From NCBI RefSeq assembly GCF_003201975.1, contig NZ_QJJQ01000013.1:1-64000 (forward strand): DNA of 64,000 nt, read 5' to 3'. A program made the position numbers and the translations under genes. The DNA comes from Pseudogracilibacillus auburnensis (lineage in GTDB: Bacteria; Bacillota; Bacilli; Bacillales; Amphibacillaceae). Below the pieces are notes generated by a model. It worked only from the letters and a program-made list of their open reading frames with translations, was not told the origin of the DNA and made no database searches. Every line of letters begins with the position of its first letter. Position 1 is the stretch's first letter. Positions 1 through 8,524 of the stretch are shown one piece after another.

Positions 1-171
1 AGATGGTTTCCTTCCAGTCAGATTTGTTCTAAATGTGGAAACAAAGGTGACAAGAAAACGCTTGAGATCAGGCAGTGGACTTGCCCCGTTTGTCATACAA
101 ATCACGACCGTGATATAAATGCGAGTAAAAACATTTTAAACGAAGGCTTACGATTACGAGCATTAAATTAA
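1..171 (+). CDS. tnpB: TnpB, IS200/IS605-family RNA-guided nuclease, C-terminal part (5' end outside window)
   Basis: The reading frame is open from base 1 to a TAA at 169-171 and gives the last 56 residues of a TnpB (OrfB) protein. Visible are the zinc-ribbon cysteines (C-S-K-C and C-P-V-C) and the [11 protein letters not shown] segment, which holds the last catalytic Asp of the RuvC-like domain. TnpB is the RNA-guided DNA nuclease of IS605/IS1341 elements and the ancestor type of Cas12. The N-terminal part lies outside the window, so intactness and the presence of a TnpA partner cannot be judged. Nothing in the visible part is broken. Confidence 0.93.
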   Translation, partial: RWFPSSQICSKCGNKGDKKTLEIRQWTCPVCHTNHDRDINASKNILNEGLRLRALN

Positions 172-303
172 GTTTAAAAAAACCGTAGGAACTACGGGGA
201 TAGCTTGGTAAATAAGAGAAACCTCTGATTTTAGTGTATGCCACTAAAAATCAAGTATGCTCTCTTCCCAAGAATCTTATGACTCTAGTCATGAGAGGTT
301 CAA
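172..303 (+). ncRNA. Predicted reRNA (omega RNA) scaffold and right end of the TnpB element
   Basis: The bases after the tnpB stop are structured. There is a short hairpin at about 182-198 (CCGTAG..CTACGG), and a longer one at 277-296 pairing CTTATGACT with AGTCATGAG. The segment closes on TTCAA at 299-303, which matches the TCAA cleavage tetranucleotide of IS608-type right ends. In this family the guide RNA overlaps the 3' end of tnpB and runs through the right end, so the first bases beyond 303 would act as guide. The RNA ends are inferred. Confidence 0.55.
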
Positions 304-343
304 GTCGTCTAAATAATTAGAAGAAAGTTCTTTAAAGTAAAAA

Positions 344-482
344 GAGACCGGGACAAAAGTGTTTTCCCCAAAGAAAAATCCGAACCATGGTAGCTGAATA
401 TAACCCGCTCTGGAAATATACTTCGCTCAGATAATGCATGGTTCGTCTTTAGATTTGGTTGCTTTAGTGATGTCTCAGCCTC
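344..482 (-). repeat. MITE-like dispersed repeat, internally shortened copy
   Basis: Both ends carry inverted GAGRCYGRGACA-type termini (344-355 and 471-482). It aligns in inverse orientation with the longer copy at 17881-18126: both share AAATCTAAAGACGAAC near one end, AAATCCGAAC near the other, and GCGAAGTATATTTCC inside. The central GCAACAGCCG...GCCCGCGG segment of the longer copy is missing here. It has no coding capacity. Confidence 0.7.
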
Positions 483-502
483 TAACGAAACAAATATATT
501 AT

Positions 503-1501
503 TTATAAAAAGAAATTAAGAATCATATAAGATATACCAGCTAAAGTAGCAGAAATAGGTAAGGTAATAATCCAAGTAAAGATCATTCTTTGAGCTGTAC
601 CCCACTTTACTCCTTTTAAACGGTGCGATGCTCCAACTCCAAGAATAGATGATGAAATGACATGCGTTGTACTAACTGGCAAGTGGCTAAATGTCGCTCC
701 AAAAATAACTGCCGCTCCAGTAAGATCCGCAGCTACTCCATTTACAGGGCGGATTTTCATGATTTTTCCGCCGACTGTTTTTATTATTTTCCATCCACCC
801 ATTGCCGTTCCAAGAGCCATTGCAAGTGCACAAACAAACTGTACCCAAGACTGAATCTCATCAGAAGTTTGATAATTGTTTACAATCAGTGCCATCGTAA
901 TAATCCCCATTGCTTTTTGGGCATCATTTGTTCCATGAGAATACGCTTGTAATGCGGCTGTTGCAACTTGGATATTTCTAAACCTTCTGTTTGTTTTTGA
1001 TAAATTATTATTTTTAAATACAACTTTAAAAATACTGTACACAATAAACCCAACGGAAAAGGCTAAAACTGGTGATAAAATAAGGGCTAAAATAATAGTC
1101 GAAAACCCACTATAATTTAATGCTTTAAAGCCTGCTGCAGCAATGGCTGCTCCGGCAATGGATCCAATAAGTGCATGCGAAGAACTACTCGGAATTCCAA
1201 AATACCATGTAATTAAGTTCCATGCAATAGCCGCTATTAGGGCAGCAATGATTACTAATGAACCATTTTCCAAGGTAAATGGATCAACTATGTCTTTTGT
1301 GATCGTTTTAGCCACGCCTGTAAAAGTCATCGCTCCAGCAAAATTCATCACAGATGCTAATATGATTGCATGCCTTGGTGTTAACGCTTTTGTTGAAACG
1401 GAAGTAGCGATTGCATTAGCTGTATCATGAAAACCATTAATAAAATCAAAAACTACAGCCAAACCAACAATTAAAATTGTTATGAAAAGTATTGTATCCA
1501 T
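503..1501 (-). CDS. pit: PiT-family low-affinity inorganic phosphate transporter
   Basis: A 332-residue integral membrane protein with about ten hydrophobic segments. The two duplicated PiT signatures are present: GFHDTANAIATSV near residue 23 and AYSHGTNDAQKAMG near residue 187. The family takes up phosphate as a metal-phosphate complex using the proton or sodium gradient. It lies 15 bp downstream of a DUF47 (PhoU-like) gene on the same strand, the usual partner. The RBS AAGGAGT precedes the ATG. Length is normal for Bacillus Pit proteins and nothing is broken. Confidence 0.93.
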   Translation of the reverse strand: MDTILFITILIVGLAVVFDFINGFHDTANAIATSVSTKALTPRHAIILASVMNFAGAMTFTGVAKTITKDIVDPFTLENGSLVIIAALIAAIAWNLITWYFGIPSSSSHALIGSIAGAAIAAAGFKALNYSGFSTIILALILSPVLAFSVGFIVYSIFKVVFKNNNLSKTNRRFRNIQVATAALQAYSHGTNDAQKAMGIITMALIVNNYQTSDEIQSWVQFVCALAMALGTAMGGWKIIKTVGGKIMKIRPVNGVAADLTGAAVIFGATFSHLPVSTTHVISSSILGVGASHRLKGVKWGTAQRMIFTWIITLPISATLAGISYMILNFFL

Positions 1502-1516
1502 TATTAATATTACTCC

Positions 1517-2134
1517 TTAAGCATTTTTCATGATGATCGCTTCAAAAGTATTCGCCACATTCTCACAGCAATCTGCAATTTCTTCAAATTTCTCATAGAT
1601 CTCTTTATACTTAATCAATTGAATTGGATCCTTTTCCACTTGAAATAACTTTTTAATAGATACACGACGAATTGTGTCGCATTTTGATTCATAATTTTTA
1701 ATTTTAATTGCATGCCGTCTAATTTGGTGCAATTTCTTTTGAGACAATAGGACAACTGCTTTCTCAATTTCAATGACACTATTATGAATCGCTTCGACGA
1801 ACTGATGCATATAATCATCAGTAGCAGTAATTGAATACATTTCAAATAGTGCTGCAATATGTTCTAATCCGTCCAACACATCGTCCATATGCATTGCTAA
1901 AGATAAGATATCTTCCCGTTCAATTGGAGTAATAAAAACTTTATTTAAATCTTTGATTACTTTATGAACAAAGGAATCTCCCTTTGTTTCAAATTCTTTC
2001 ATCTTATCAGAAAATACTTTCAGATCTTCTATATTTTTCAATTTATAGTCTGTAAAATAGGTCATACTTTCCACTAAGTTTGAAGAAATATCACTTAAAT
2101 GCTTCGAGAATTTATCTTCTTTTTTAAAAAACAT
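1517..2134 (-). CDS. DUF47 (PhoU-like) Pit accessory protein
   Basis: About 205 residues, all helical, beginning MFFKKEDKF. The frame continues open upstream to an ATG at 2224, but the start at 2134 has the RBS AAAGGTAGG and gives the family length. DUF47 proteins fold like PhoU and are almost always encoded beside pit, where they are thought to control or gate phosphate transport. Here the gene is the first of a two-gene operon with pit. It corresponds to the ykaA-pit pair of Bacillus subtilis. Confidence 0.9.
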   Translation of the reverse strand: MFFKKEDKFSKHLSDISSNLVESMTYFTDYKLKNIEDLKVFSDKMKEFETKGDSFVHKVIKDLNKVFITPIEREDILSLAMHMDDVLDGLEHIAALFEMYSITATDDYMHQFVEAIHNSVIEIEKAVVLLSQKKLHQIRRHAIKIKNYESKCDTIRRVSIKKLFQVEKDPIQLIKYKEIYEKFEEIADCCENVANTFEAIIMKNA

Positions 2135-2278
2135 TTTATTACCTACCTTTAGTATTAAATTCACGTTAATTATCATAGCGTAATTTGTCGAAATAATATA
2201 TAGTTTAACATGTAGTTTACGCAAAATTTACGTAAAATTTACAAAGGGTATTAATATGTCATTATTTAGCAAAACAAA

Positions 2279-2302
2279 AGCGATCTCCAATTGGAAATCG
2301 CT
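2279..2302 (-). terminator. Terminator downstream of yceI
   Basis: Stem AGCGATTTCC / GGAGATCGCT (minus strand) with an AATT loop and one mismatch, followed on the minus strand by TTTTGTTTT. It ends the yceI transcript before the pit operon promoter. Confidence 0.75.
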
Positions 2303-2321
2303 TAAAAGTTCTTCTGATTAT

Positions 2322-2846
2322 TTATGCAGGATTTGCTTGTAGCTCCAACGTTATTTTAATGTCATCTCCAACTAAAACGCCACCTGTTTCTAGCGTTTGA
2401 TTCCATGTTAAACCAAATTCTTTTCTAGAAACTTTTCCTTCAACTTCAAATGCAGCTAGATCTACACCCCAAGGGTTTTTACCAGAGCCGACATATTCCG
2501 CCTCAAATGTAGCCTTTTTTGTTACATCTTTCATCGTCATGTCACCTGTAATCTTGTATTCATTATTACCTGTTTTTACAATCTCAGTTGACGAAAATGT
2601 TATATAAGGATATTTCTCCACATCGAAAAAGTCTGCTGATCGAAGGTGATTATCACGATCATCGCTATTCGTATGAATCGATGATACATGAATCTTAAAA
2701 TTGATTTGAGCATTTGTTAAGTCTTCGGGATTTCCTTCAATCGTCCCTTCCACCTCGGTAAAACGACCTCGCACTTTTGACACCATCATATGTTTAACCG
2801 AAAATCCAACATTTGTGTGTGAAGCATCTACGTTCCAAGTTGCCAT
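2322..2846 (-). CDS. yceI: YceI-family polyisoprenoid-binding-like protein
   Basis: A 174-residue beta-rich protein starting MATWNVDASHTNVGF, with the SVKHMMVSKVRGRF and VSRKEFGLTWN blocks typical of YceI lipocalin-like barrels. There is no signal peptide, so it should be cytoplasmic, as in other Firmicutes. Homologues bind long isoprenoids and have been linked to stress tolerance; the ligand here is unknown. It is a single gene with its own terminator. Confidence 0.88.
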   Translation of the reverse strand: MATWNVDASHTNVGFSVKHMMVSKVRGRFTEVEGTIEGNPEDLTNAQINFKIHVSSIHTNSDDRDNHLRSADFFDVEKYPYITFSSTEIVKTGNNEYKITGDMTMKDVTKKATFEAEYVGSGKNPWGVDLAAFEVEGKVSRKEFGLTWNQTLETGGVLVGDDIKITLELQANPA

Positions 2847-3171
2847 TTAAATTCCTACCTTTCTATTTTGGTATTACATTTATAATTTAGATAATTGAAG
2901 CAGACATTATTATTCCAATTCAATTATCTCTAATTCAATATATATTTACAATAAACGTTTATTTACATAAGGTCAAGAAAATAAGCTCAGAATGAATACA
3001 AAATATCAGTCTATACAACATGCAATAATAAGGACATGTTCATCATCCTTAAATCAGATAATGGTGGGTGATTTCAACGTCTTATCGTTATTCATTCACC
3101 TCAACATAAGTATTTAAAATTAGTAATCCCCTTCTTAAAGAAAAATAAACTAAAATGGAGCATTTTCCTAA
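2847..3171. other. Intergenic region, AT-rich
   Basis: No coding frame or strong structure was recognised. It must hold the yceI promoter (minus strand) and leads into the plus-strand promoter at 3172. Confidence 0.5.
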
Positions 3172-3202
3172 TTGACTCTAACGTTACGTAATACTTTATA
3201 GT
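3172..3202 (+). promoter_or_regulatory. MerR-type promoter with 19-bp spacer upstream of the YjaZ-like gene
   Basis: TTGACT (3172-3177) and TATAGT (3197-3202) are separated by 19 bp rather than 17. The spacer contains CTAACGTTACGTAAT, an imperfect dyad like the CTAACGT-T-ACGTTAG operators bound by TipA/Mta-type MerR regulators. Over-long spacers with a central dyad are the hallmark of promoters that MerR proteins activate by DNA distortion. No MerR gene is in the window. Confidence 0.6.
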
Positions 3203-3294
3203 GGCAATAGAGAAATGTAAATGGAATGACTAAGTACAACTACTAATGAAGTAGTTTGTCCAATTCAAACTGAAATAAAGAGAGGTATCTAAGA

Positions 3295-4191
3295 ATGAAA
3301 CTAGTAGTAGAAGATACAATCGGTCAATATGAGTCCATGTTTTCTATGGAAAAAGGGAGAGAACATTTCTTTCGGTATTCCATGATGAAGCCTTTTGAAA
3401 AAATGTGGAATGCAATCAATGTTCCAATAAATGCGAAACAAACGAATGGGTATGATGTTATCATGGCTACAAATATGCTTGGTTATCTTGATGTATCGGA
3501 GACCAAAATGGGACAACAGGCTTTAACGGTGCTAAAAGAAATTCAAGCACTTCAAACGGTTTATGATACTTTGAATGATTGTATTCATTTTATCGAAAAA
3601 CATCATCTAAAAATAGATGCTCATGAATTGAAATTTGGCATGTATATTGCTGACCCAAAGAAACTCGAATTTCAAAAGGGGTATTGCGGGTTTGGTGGTA
3701 TTCCAGGTTTTATTCATGTGTCTATTTATCCTAATGCTTATAATATTTCCAGAATTCCCGCTGTCATTGCACATGAATTTCACCACAATGTCCGTTTTTC
3801 TTATTTTGATTGGGATCATGGTAATGTAACTGTTGGTGATTACTTAATTATCGAAGGTTTAGCAGAGTCATTCGCAAAAGAGTTATATGGAGAAGATCTA
3901 TTAGGCCCTTGGGTAACGTCTTTTGACCAAGAGGATCTAGAATACTCAATCGAAATAATTAAAGATTCATTGGACATAAAACGATTTGCCGAAGTCAGTA
4001 GCTATATGTTTGGTGACATCATTGCAAAGGAGCAAGGATTTCAACCTGTTGGATTGTCCCCTTTTGCAGGGTACTCAGTTGGATATAAAGCTGTGCAGTC
4101 CTTTATGGAATTAAATCGTGTAGGGATTAAAGAAGCCAGCCTACTTACAACAGATGAAATAGTAAAAAATTGTGGACTGTTTTCTTTTTAG
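3295..4191 (+). CDS. yjaZ: YjaZ-like DUF2268 putative zinc metalloprotease
   Basis: A 298-residue soluble protein. The C-terminal half has a zinc-protease motif H160-E-F-H-H164 followed by GLAESFAKELYGE, where the Glu is the likely third ligand. This arrangement matches the DUF2268 family (Bacillus YjaZ). No signal peptide or membrane segment was found, so it is probably cytoplasmic; the substrate is unknown. The RBS AGAGAGG precedes the ATG at a somewhat long spacing. It is a single gene whose promoter carries a MerR-type operator (3172-3202), which suggests induction by a small molecule or stress. Confidence 0.85.
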   Translation: MKLVVEDTIGQYESMFSMEKGREHFFRYSMMKPFEKMWNAINVPINAKQTNGYDVIMATNMLGYLDVSETKMGQQALTVLKEIQALQTVYDTLNDCIHFIEKHHLKIDAHELKFGMYIADPKKLEFQKGYCGFGGIPGFIHVSIYPNAYNISRIPAVIAHEFHHNVRFSYFDWDHGNVTVGDYLIIEGLAESFAKELYGEDLLGPWVTSFDQEDLEYSIEIIKDSLDIKRFAEVSSYMFGDIIAKEQGFQPVGLSPFAGYSVGYKAVQSFMELNRVGIKEASLLTTDEIVKNCGLFSF

Positions 4192-4248
4192 TCAGTTTAT
4201 TGCAATGAATAATGTTGCTATTAAGGTGTACGTTTCGTTGAATTTACA

Positions 4249-4257
4249 TGCTATAAT
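4249..4257 (+). promoter_or_regulatory. Extended -10 promoter of the 63-residue protein gene
   Basis: TGCTATAAT matches the extended -10 consensus, 40 bp before the ATG at 4298. No good -35 is seen, as is common for extended -10 promoters. Confidence 0.5.
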
Positions 4258-4297
4258 AAACGTATGAAAACTTGCATGTAGAATGGAGAGTGTTTGC

Positions 4298-4489
4298 ATG
4301 AATAAACAAGATAAAGTAAAAGCTTTTAAAGAGTTACATGGATTACTTATTTTTTACTCTGAAAATAGAGATCAACCAGTTGAACAAGGATTTGATTTTT
4401 TCAAAGAAATTGCAACATTATGTCAACAGCTTGATTTAGATTATGAAACATTTAAAAAGGAATTCAATTTCACTAACTTTAATGAATAA
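4298..4489 (+). CDS. Small hypothetical protein (63 aa)
   Basis: Starts MNKQDKVKAFKELHG with the RBS GGAGAG seven bases upstream; an in-frame ATG further 5' (4283) has no RBS. The product is acidic and helical, ends FNFTNFNE, and has no signal or membrane segment. It is probably a genuine small cytoplasmic protein because promoter and RBS are both good. The family was not recognised and no function is proposed. Confidence 0.7.
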   Translation: MNKQDKVKAFKELHGLLIFYSENRDQPVEQGFDFFKEIATLCQQLDLDYETFKKEFNFTNFNE

Positions 4490-4971
4490 CTTAACTCTCG
4501 CAACAATAATATGAGTTTAAACAGTTTCCTTGGTTAAGTTCAAGGTGCTTCTATTAATGTCTTTGACAACTTGGGTATCATAAGCGGTTTTTTGAAAATC
4601 AAGAGCGCTACCTTCATCTGCAAAAAATGATTGGATGTTGCATATAAGAACCAAACTATGCAGTAACATTTAGTGGCGGAGACCCCGTCGCTACGGAAAT
4701 ACACTCCGCTTTCACCATAGGGCATAAGAGCGACATCTGTTCAACCTGCGCTATCGCTTGTTTTCACAGTGTCTCCTTTACCGCGGCGGCTGGTAAGTCT
4801 CCTCACTCGTAATTAAGGAAGGCCTACTGAAACCGGCCTTTGCGGCCAACGTCGGCATACCCCTTGCCGGGGCAGGGTCTCACCTATGCCTTTCCACAGT
4901 GATGGTAAACTTGAATCATGAGAGTATTATTTTGTTTGAAATAAATATCATTTACATTCACCTAACGTATA
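4490..4971. other. Intergenic region with a GC-rich block and a possible gene remnant
   Basis: Bases about 4655-4912 are much richer in GC than their surroundings and hold short inverted repeats (GGCCTTTGCGGCC, CCCTTGCCGGGG). They resemble dispersed Bacillaceae intergenic elements, but no second copy was found in the window. On the minus strand 4517-4650 keeps an open frame containing ADEGSALDFQKTAYDTQ and ending at a TAA, possibly the C-terminal stub of a lost gene. Neither part is assigned a function. Confidence 0.4.
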
Positions 4972-5108
4972 GTTGATTGGAGCGGAGGACAGTTGACTCC
5001 TACGGGAAAAGCAACAGCCGAAAATCCATTTTATCCGTTTTGACAAAAACGGATGAAATTAGTTGAGGCGTTGCCCGTGGAAAGCAACTGTCCGTAGCGA
5101 AAATCAAC
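4972..5108 (+). repeat. MITE-like dispersed repeat, core-only copy
   Basis: Holds CTCCTACGGGAAAAGCAACA and GAGGCGTTGCCCGTGGAAAG, matching the core of the copy at 17881-18126. The ends here are a different inverted repeat (GTTGATT...AATCAAC, with AGGACAGTTGACTCC facing GGAAAGCAACTGTCC). The centre pairs ATCCGTTTT with AAAACGGAT, so the unit can fold into one long cruciform. Confidence 0.7.
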
Positions 5109-5309
5109 GGTGCTGCTAACTTAGTTACTGCACAGTTTGTTTCTACTATTTGATAAGACTTACAACCTGAAGAGCAATGCATTTAGACGTAAGTAGACAC
5201 CCCTAAAGTAAAATTCAAAGTCAACCCTAGTACTGTATCTCCATCCCCTTCATTCTATCCAGTCTTTACTGTTTATTTCAGTATGCGAAAGTTGAGTGAA
5301 TTAGAAAAA

Positions 5310-5352
5310 AGCACCTTCCATATGACCGTGATTTATCATATTATAAGGTGCT
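5310..5352 (-). terminator. Terminator of the orotate-like catabolic operon
   Basis: Stem AGCACCTT / AAGGTGCT with an inner ATATGA / TCATAT pairing; A and T tracts on both sides make it bidirectional. It lies seven bases after the dihydroorotase-like stop codon. Confidence 0.85.
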
Positions 5353-5358
5353 TTTTAT

Positions 5359-6753
5359 TTATTTTGTTGGGATGACAAGTTTTCCTAAAATTCCACCGGT
5401 TACTTCCCCGTTCTTCATTACTGTAACCCCATTAACGATTGTGACAACTGGCATTCCAGTAACTTTATATCCATCATATGCTGTTACTTTACTTTTGCTA
5501 TGCAACTGTTCTTTTTTAATGACAGCTTGCTTTTTCATATCAACAATCGTTAAGTCGGCATCCGAGCCAACTTGAATAGCTCCTTTTTGCGGAAAAACTC
5601 CAAATTGTTTTGCCGGATTTTCAGCTAATAAGGAAACGAACTGTTGCAATGTAATTCTTTTTTCTGATACGGCATTTAGCATTAATGGTGCAATTGTTTC
5701 GACTCCACACATGCCTGCAGGGATCGTCCATAAATCGCCATTCTTCTCCTCTTCTGTATGTGGGGCATGGTCGGAACAGACAAATGAAATCGTACCATCA
5801 GCAATTCCTTCCCAAATACTATCTTGATCTTTTCGGAATTTAACGAGCGGATACACTTTCATTGATGGACCAATTGTTTCATAATCTTCATTCGTTAAAA
5901 ACAAATAATGTGGGCATGTTTCTGCTGTTATTGGAATGCCTTCTTTTTGTGCTTGACGAATTAAGTGTACCCCTTCAGCAGTGCTCACATGTAAGATATG
6001 CAGTTTTGCCCCTGTTTGTTTAGCCATTGAAATAGCTGTTTGAATCGTTAATTCTTCAACTACATTTGGTCTTGATGCTAAAAATGTCTCATAATCTGTT
6101 TTGCCGCTTTTCTCAAAACTCTTTGTTAATCGATTGATGACATCACTATTTTCTGCGTGAATAGCAAATGTTTGCCCAGTTTTCGCTACTTCCTCAAACA
6201 TCGCAAACACTTCTCCATCATCACAAGGTGGAAAAACATCTTCCATCTCATTGGAGTAATTATATACTAATTGGAACGTATGTTTATTTACCGCATAACC
6301 CCAAAAATATTTAAAGCCGATTACTCCTGCTTCACTAAGGCTTTGTAAGTCTTCATTATTTATATCACCTAAACAAATTCCCCAAACCCCGAAGTTTACA
6401 TGTGCTTTTGAATGTAAATTTTCTACTTGTTTATGAAAGTTTTCGACATTATTAATGGTTGGATTTGTATTTGGCATTTCAAAAATAGTCGTTATTCCAC
6501 CCGCTGCTGCAGCTTGTGTCGAATGAAAAAAATCTTCCTTATATGTTGCTCCACCATCGCGTGAATGAACATGTGTGTCAATTAATCCCGGTAATACTTG
6601 AAGTCCTGTCGCATCGGTGATCTCTTTTGCTTCCCCTTCAAGTTCGCTATCTGTAATGGTAACAATTTTTCCATTTTTTACATATATATTTGCTTTATAT
6701 TGAGAGGTTGGTGTAACAATTTCCCCACCTCGAATAATATGATCCCATTTCAA
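5359..6753 (-). CDS. Dihydroorotase-like cyclic amidohydrolase
   Basis: A 464-residue amidohydrolase-superfamily enzyme. The binuclear metal site is complete: H61 and H63 (THVH), the carboxylated K148 (GFKYF), H199, H255 and D328. R65 directly after the HxH, N95 in MPNTNP and H332 in SDHAPH are the positions that bind the dihydroorotate carboxylate in dihydroorotases; allantoinases and hydantoinases differ there. The predicted reaction is dihydroorotate to N-carbamoyl-aspartate. The start is a TTG with GAGG upstream; an ATG five bases on is out of frame. It is the last gene of the M20-PyrK-PyrD-amidohydrolase operon, which points to breakdown rather than synthesis. Alternative: a related hydantoinase. 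Confidence 0.8.
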   Translation of the reverse strand: MKWDHIIRGGEIVTPTSQYKANIYVKNGKIVTITDSELEGEAKEITDATGLQVLPGLIDTHVHSRDGGATYKEDFFHSTQAAAAGGITTIFEMPNTNPTINNVENFHKQVENLHSKAHVNFGVWGICLGDINNEDLQSLSEAGVIGFKYFWGYAVNKHTFQLVYNYSNEMEDVFPPCDDGEVFAMFEEVAKTGQTFAIHAENSDVINRLTKSFEKSGKTDYETFLASRPNVVEELTIQTAISMAKQTGAKLHILHVSTAEGVHLIRQAQKEGIPITAETCPHYLFLTNEDYETIGPSMKVYPLVKFRKDQDSIWEGIADGTISFVCSDHAPHTEEEKNGDLWTIPAGMCGVETIAPLMLNAVSEKRITLQQFVSLLAENPAKQFGVFPQKGAIQVGSDADLTIVDMKKQAVIKKEQLHSKSKVTAYDGYKVTGMPVVTIVNGVTVMKNGEVTGGILGKLVIPTK

Positions 6754-6789
6754 TTGATTTAAACCTCTTTTCCATCAAAGACTCATCTA

Positions 6790-7728
6790 TTAAGCTTGAC
6801 ATGTCGCTAGTTCAGAAGGGGTACTGACCTTCCCAACTATATCATTAATGTCTTTCACTTCATATTTTTTCATATATGCTTCGATCCCTTCAATAATCTC
6901 GATCATTGCCATTGGATTTATAAAACTTGCAGTACCAACTTGTACAGCTGTAGCACCAGCTAAGATCATTTCAATCGCATCATCTGCATTCATAACACCA
7001 CCACAGCCGACGATTGGTATCGAACATACTTGGCTTACTTGATAGATCATTCGGACGATAATTGGTTTAACAGCAGGTCCTGAAATTCCACCAAGTACAT
7101 TACCGATTTTAGGTTCCTTTGTATGGATATCGATGGCCATAGCAAGGAGCGTATTGGCAACATTTAATCCATCAGATCCGGCTTCTTCACATGCACGAGC
7201 AATTTCTTGAATACTCGTTACATTTGGAGTAAGTTTCGTAATAATTGGTTGCTCTGTTACTCCCTTTACTTTTTTCACTAGTTCATATGAAATATTGGCA
7301 TCCATTCCGAATGCTTTTCCGTCTCCTTTTAAGTTTGGACACGAAATATTGAGCTCAATTCCTAAGACACCTTCCGTATTTCCAATGATTTCGGACATTT
7401 CTGCATATTCATCTACTGAGTCAGCGGAAATACTCGCAATTAAAGGGGTGTCGTATTTTTTATATGCAGGAATGATATGTTCTACATAATAAGGTAATCC
7501 TTTACTTTGAATTCCGATCGAATTAATCATGCCACCATTTACTTCACATACTCTTGGTGTGGCATTTCCTCCTCGAGGATATTTTGTAATACTTTTTGGC
7601 ACAACAGCACCAAGTTTATTAAAATCAAATATACTTTCCATTTCAAAGCCGAATGCACCCGATGCTGGCATGATTGGATTTTTTAAATGTAACTTACCGA
7701 TTTGAACAGCTAAATTTAGTTTTTCCAT
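6790..7728 (-). CDS. Class 1B dihydroorotate dehydrogenase-like catalytic subunit (PyrD-like)
   Basis: A 312-residue FMN barrel protein. Substrate contacts known from class 1 enzymes are present: N69-S-I-G-I73, N127-I-S-C130-P-N132 with C130 as catalytic base, and N192-T193. FMN-contacting lysines K45 and K165 fit. The loop lacks the features of dihydropyrimidine dehydrogenase, so the substrate should be orotate/dihydroorotate. The ATG overlaps the stop of the PyrK-like gene (TAATG), as for a two-subunit NAD-linked enzyme. The company of hydrolases and a TRAP importer, without other pyr genes, suggests it works as an orotate reductase in catabolism. The direction of flux is inferred. Confidence 0.85.
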   Translation of the reverse strand: MEKLNLAVQIGKLHLKNPIMPASGAFGFEMESIFDFNKLGAVVPKSITKYPRGGNATPRVCEVNGGMINSIGIQSKGLPYYVEHIIPAYKKYDTPLIASISADSVDEYAEMSEIIGNTEGVLGIELNISCPNLKGDGKAFGMDANISYELVKKVKGVTEQPIITKLTPNVTSIQEIARACEEAGSDGLNVANTLLAMAIDIHTKEPKIGNVLGGISGPAVKPIIVRMIYQVSQVCSIPIVGCGGVMNADDAIEMILAGATAVQVGTASFINPMAMIEIIEGIEAYMKKYEVKDINDIVGKVSTPSELATCQA

Positions 7729-8513
7729 TATGCTAGCACCACCTTATCAAGATCGAAGACAGGCCCTTCCTTACAAACTCGTACAGATTCAATCTTATCC
7801 CCATGTTGCACGTCACACACACAAGCATAACAAACACCCATCGCACAGCCCATATGTTCCTCTAATGCAATCTGAGCTGGAATGTTTTTTTCCTGTGTTA
7901 CTTTTTGCATCAATCTAGAAAGCCTTTTTGATCCACATGTGAATCCTGCTTTAACATCGTGTTCTTTAAAAATTTGCTCCATAATTATTTCGACATTGTC
8001 CACATCACTTGTGCCATCTTCTTCGGTCACTTTATACACTTCTGCGCCAAATCCTTGCAGTGTTTCTGTTGCAAGTAGGTCATTATTGCTACGCGCACTT
8101 AAAATTGCAACACACTTAATATTTTGTTTTGCTGCTTCCTGTGCAAGCGCTGCAAGTGTCGCAATTCCAACCCCTCTTGCTAAAAGTAGAATCGTATCCC
8201 ATTCTTTTGCTAAAGAAAATCCAACGCCTAGCGGCCCAAAAACATCAACCGTTTCACCAGCTTTAACTTCTGTCAGCTTGACAGTGCCTAACCCTTTTAC
8301 TAGATAAAGAAATTCAATTGTCCCATCTTCTTTATTAATCCGATAAATACTAAAAGGTCTACGCAAAAAAGGAAACGAATCGTCTGCGCATTTTATATTA
8401 AAAAATTGACCTGGTTCAATTTGGTTTGTCAGCTCTTGTGAATCTACTATCATATGCCAATACCGCTCACTCACCTTTACGTTTGACAATACTTCCAACT
8501 TATTTACTTGCAT
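7728..8513 (-). CDS. PyrK-like electron-transfer subunit (FAD, [2Fe-2S])
   Basis: About 261 residues: an N-terminal FAD-binding barrel (RRPFSIY), an NAD-binding domain (LLARGVGIATLAALA), and a C-terminal cysteine cluster GCAMGVCYACVCD plus a later VCKEGPVF that bind a [2Fe-2S] centre. This is the PyrK layout. The start at 8513 has the RBS AGGAGTG; a longer frame upstream would overlap the M20 gene and lacks one. Paired with the PyrD-like subunit it should pass electrons between NAD(H) and FMN, in this setting from NADH to orotate. Confidence 0.88.
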   Translation of the reverse strand: MQVNKLEVLSNVKVSERYWHMIVDSQELTNQIEPGQFFNIKCADDSFPFLRRPFSIYRINKEDGTIEFLYLVKGLGTVKLTEVKAGETVDVFGPLGVGFSLAKEWDTILLLARGVGIATLAALAQEAAKQNIKCVAILSARSNNDLLATETLQGFGAEVYKVTEEDGTSDVDNVEIIMEQIFKEHDVKAGFTCGSKRLSRLMQKVTQEKNIPAQIALEEHMGCAMGVCYACVCDVQHGDKIESVRVCKEGPVFDLDKVVLA

Positions 8514-8524
8514 TTGCCTCACTC

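Noticed and set aside
4655-4912. The GC-rich block as a riboswitch or structured RNA
   Set aside because: No known riboswitch core was recognised and the next plus-strand gene is absent; it looks more like a dispersed repeat.
7882-8307. A 141-codon frame antisense to the PyrK-like gene
   Set aside because: A shadow of a well-supported gene with no RBS or family match.
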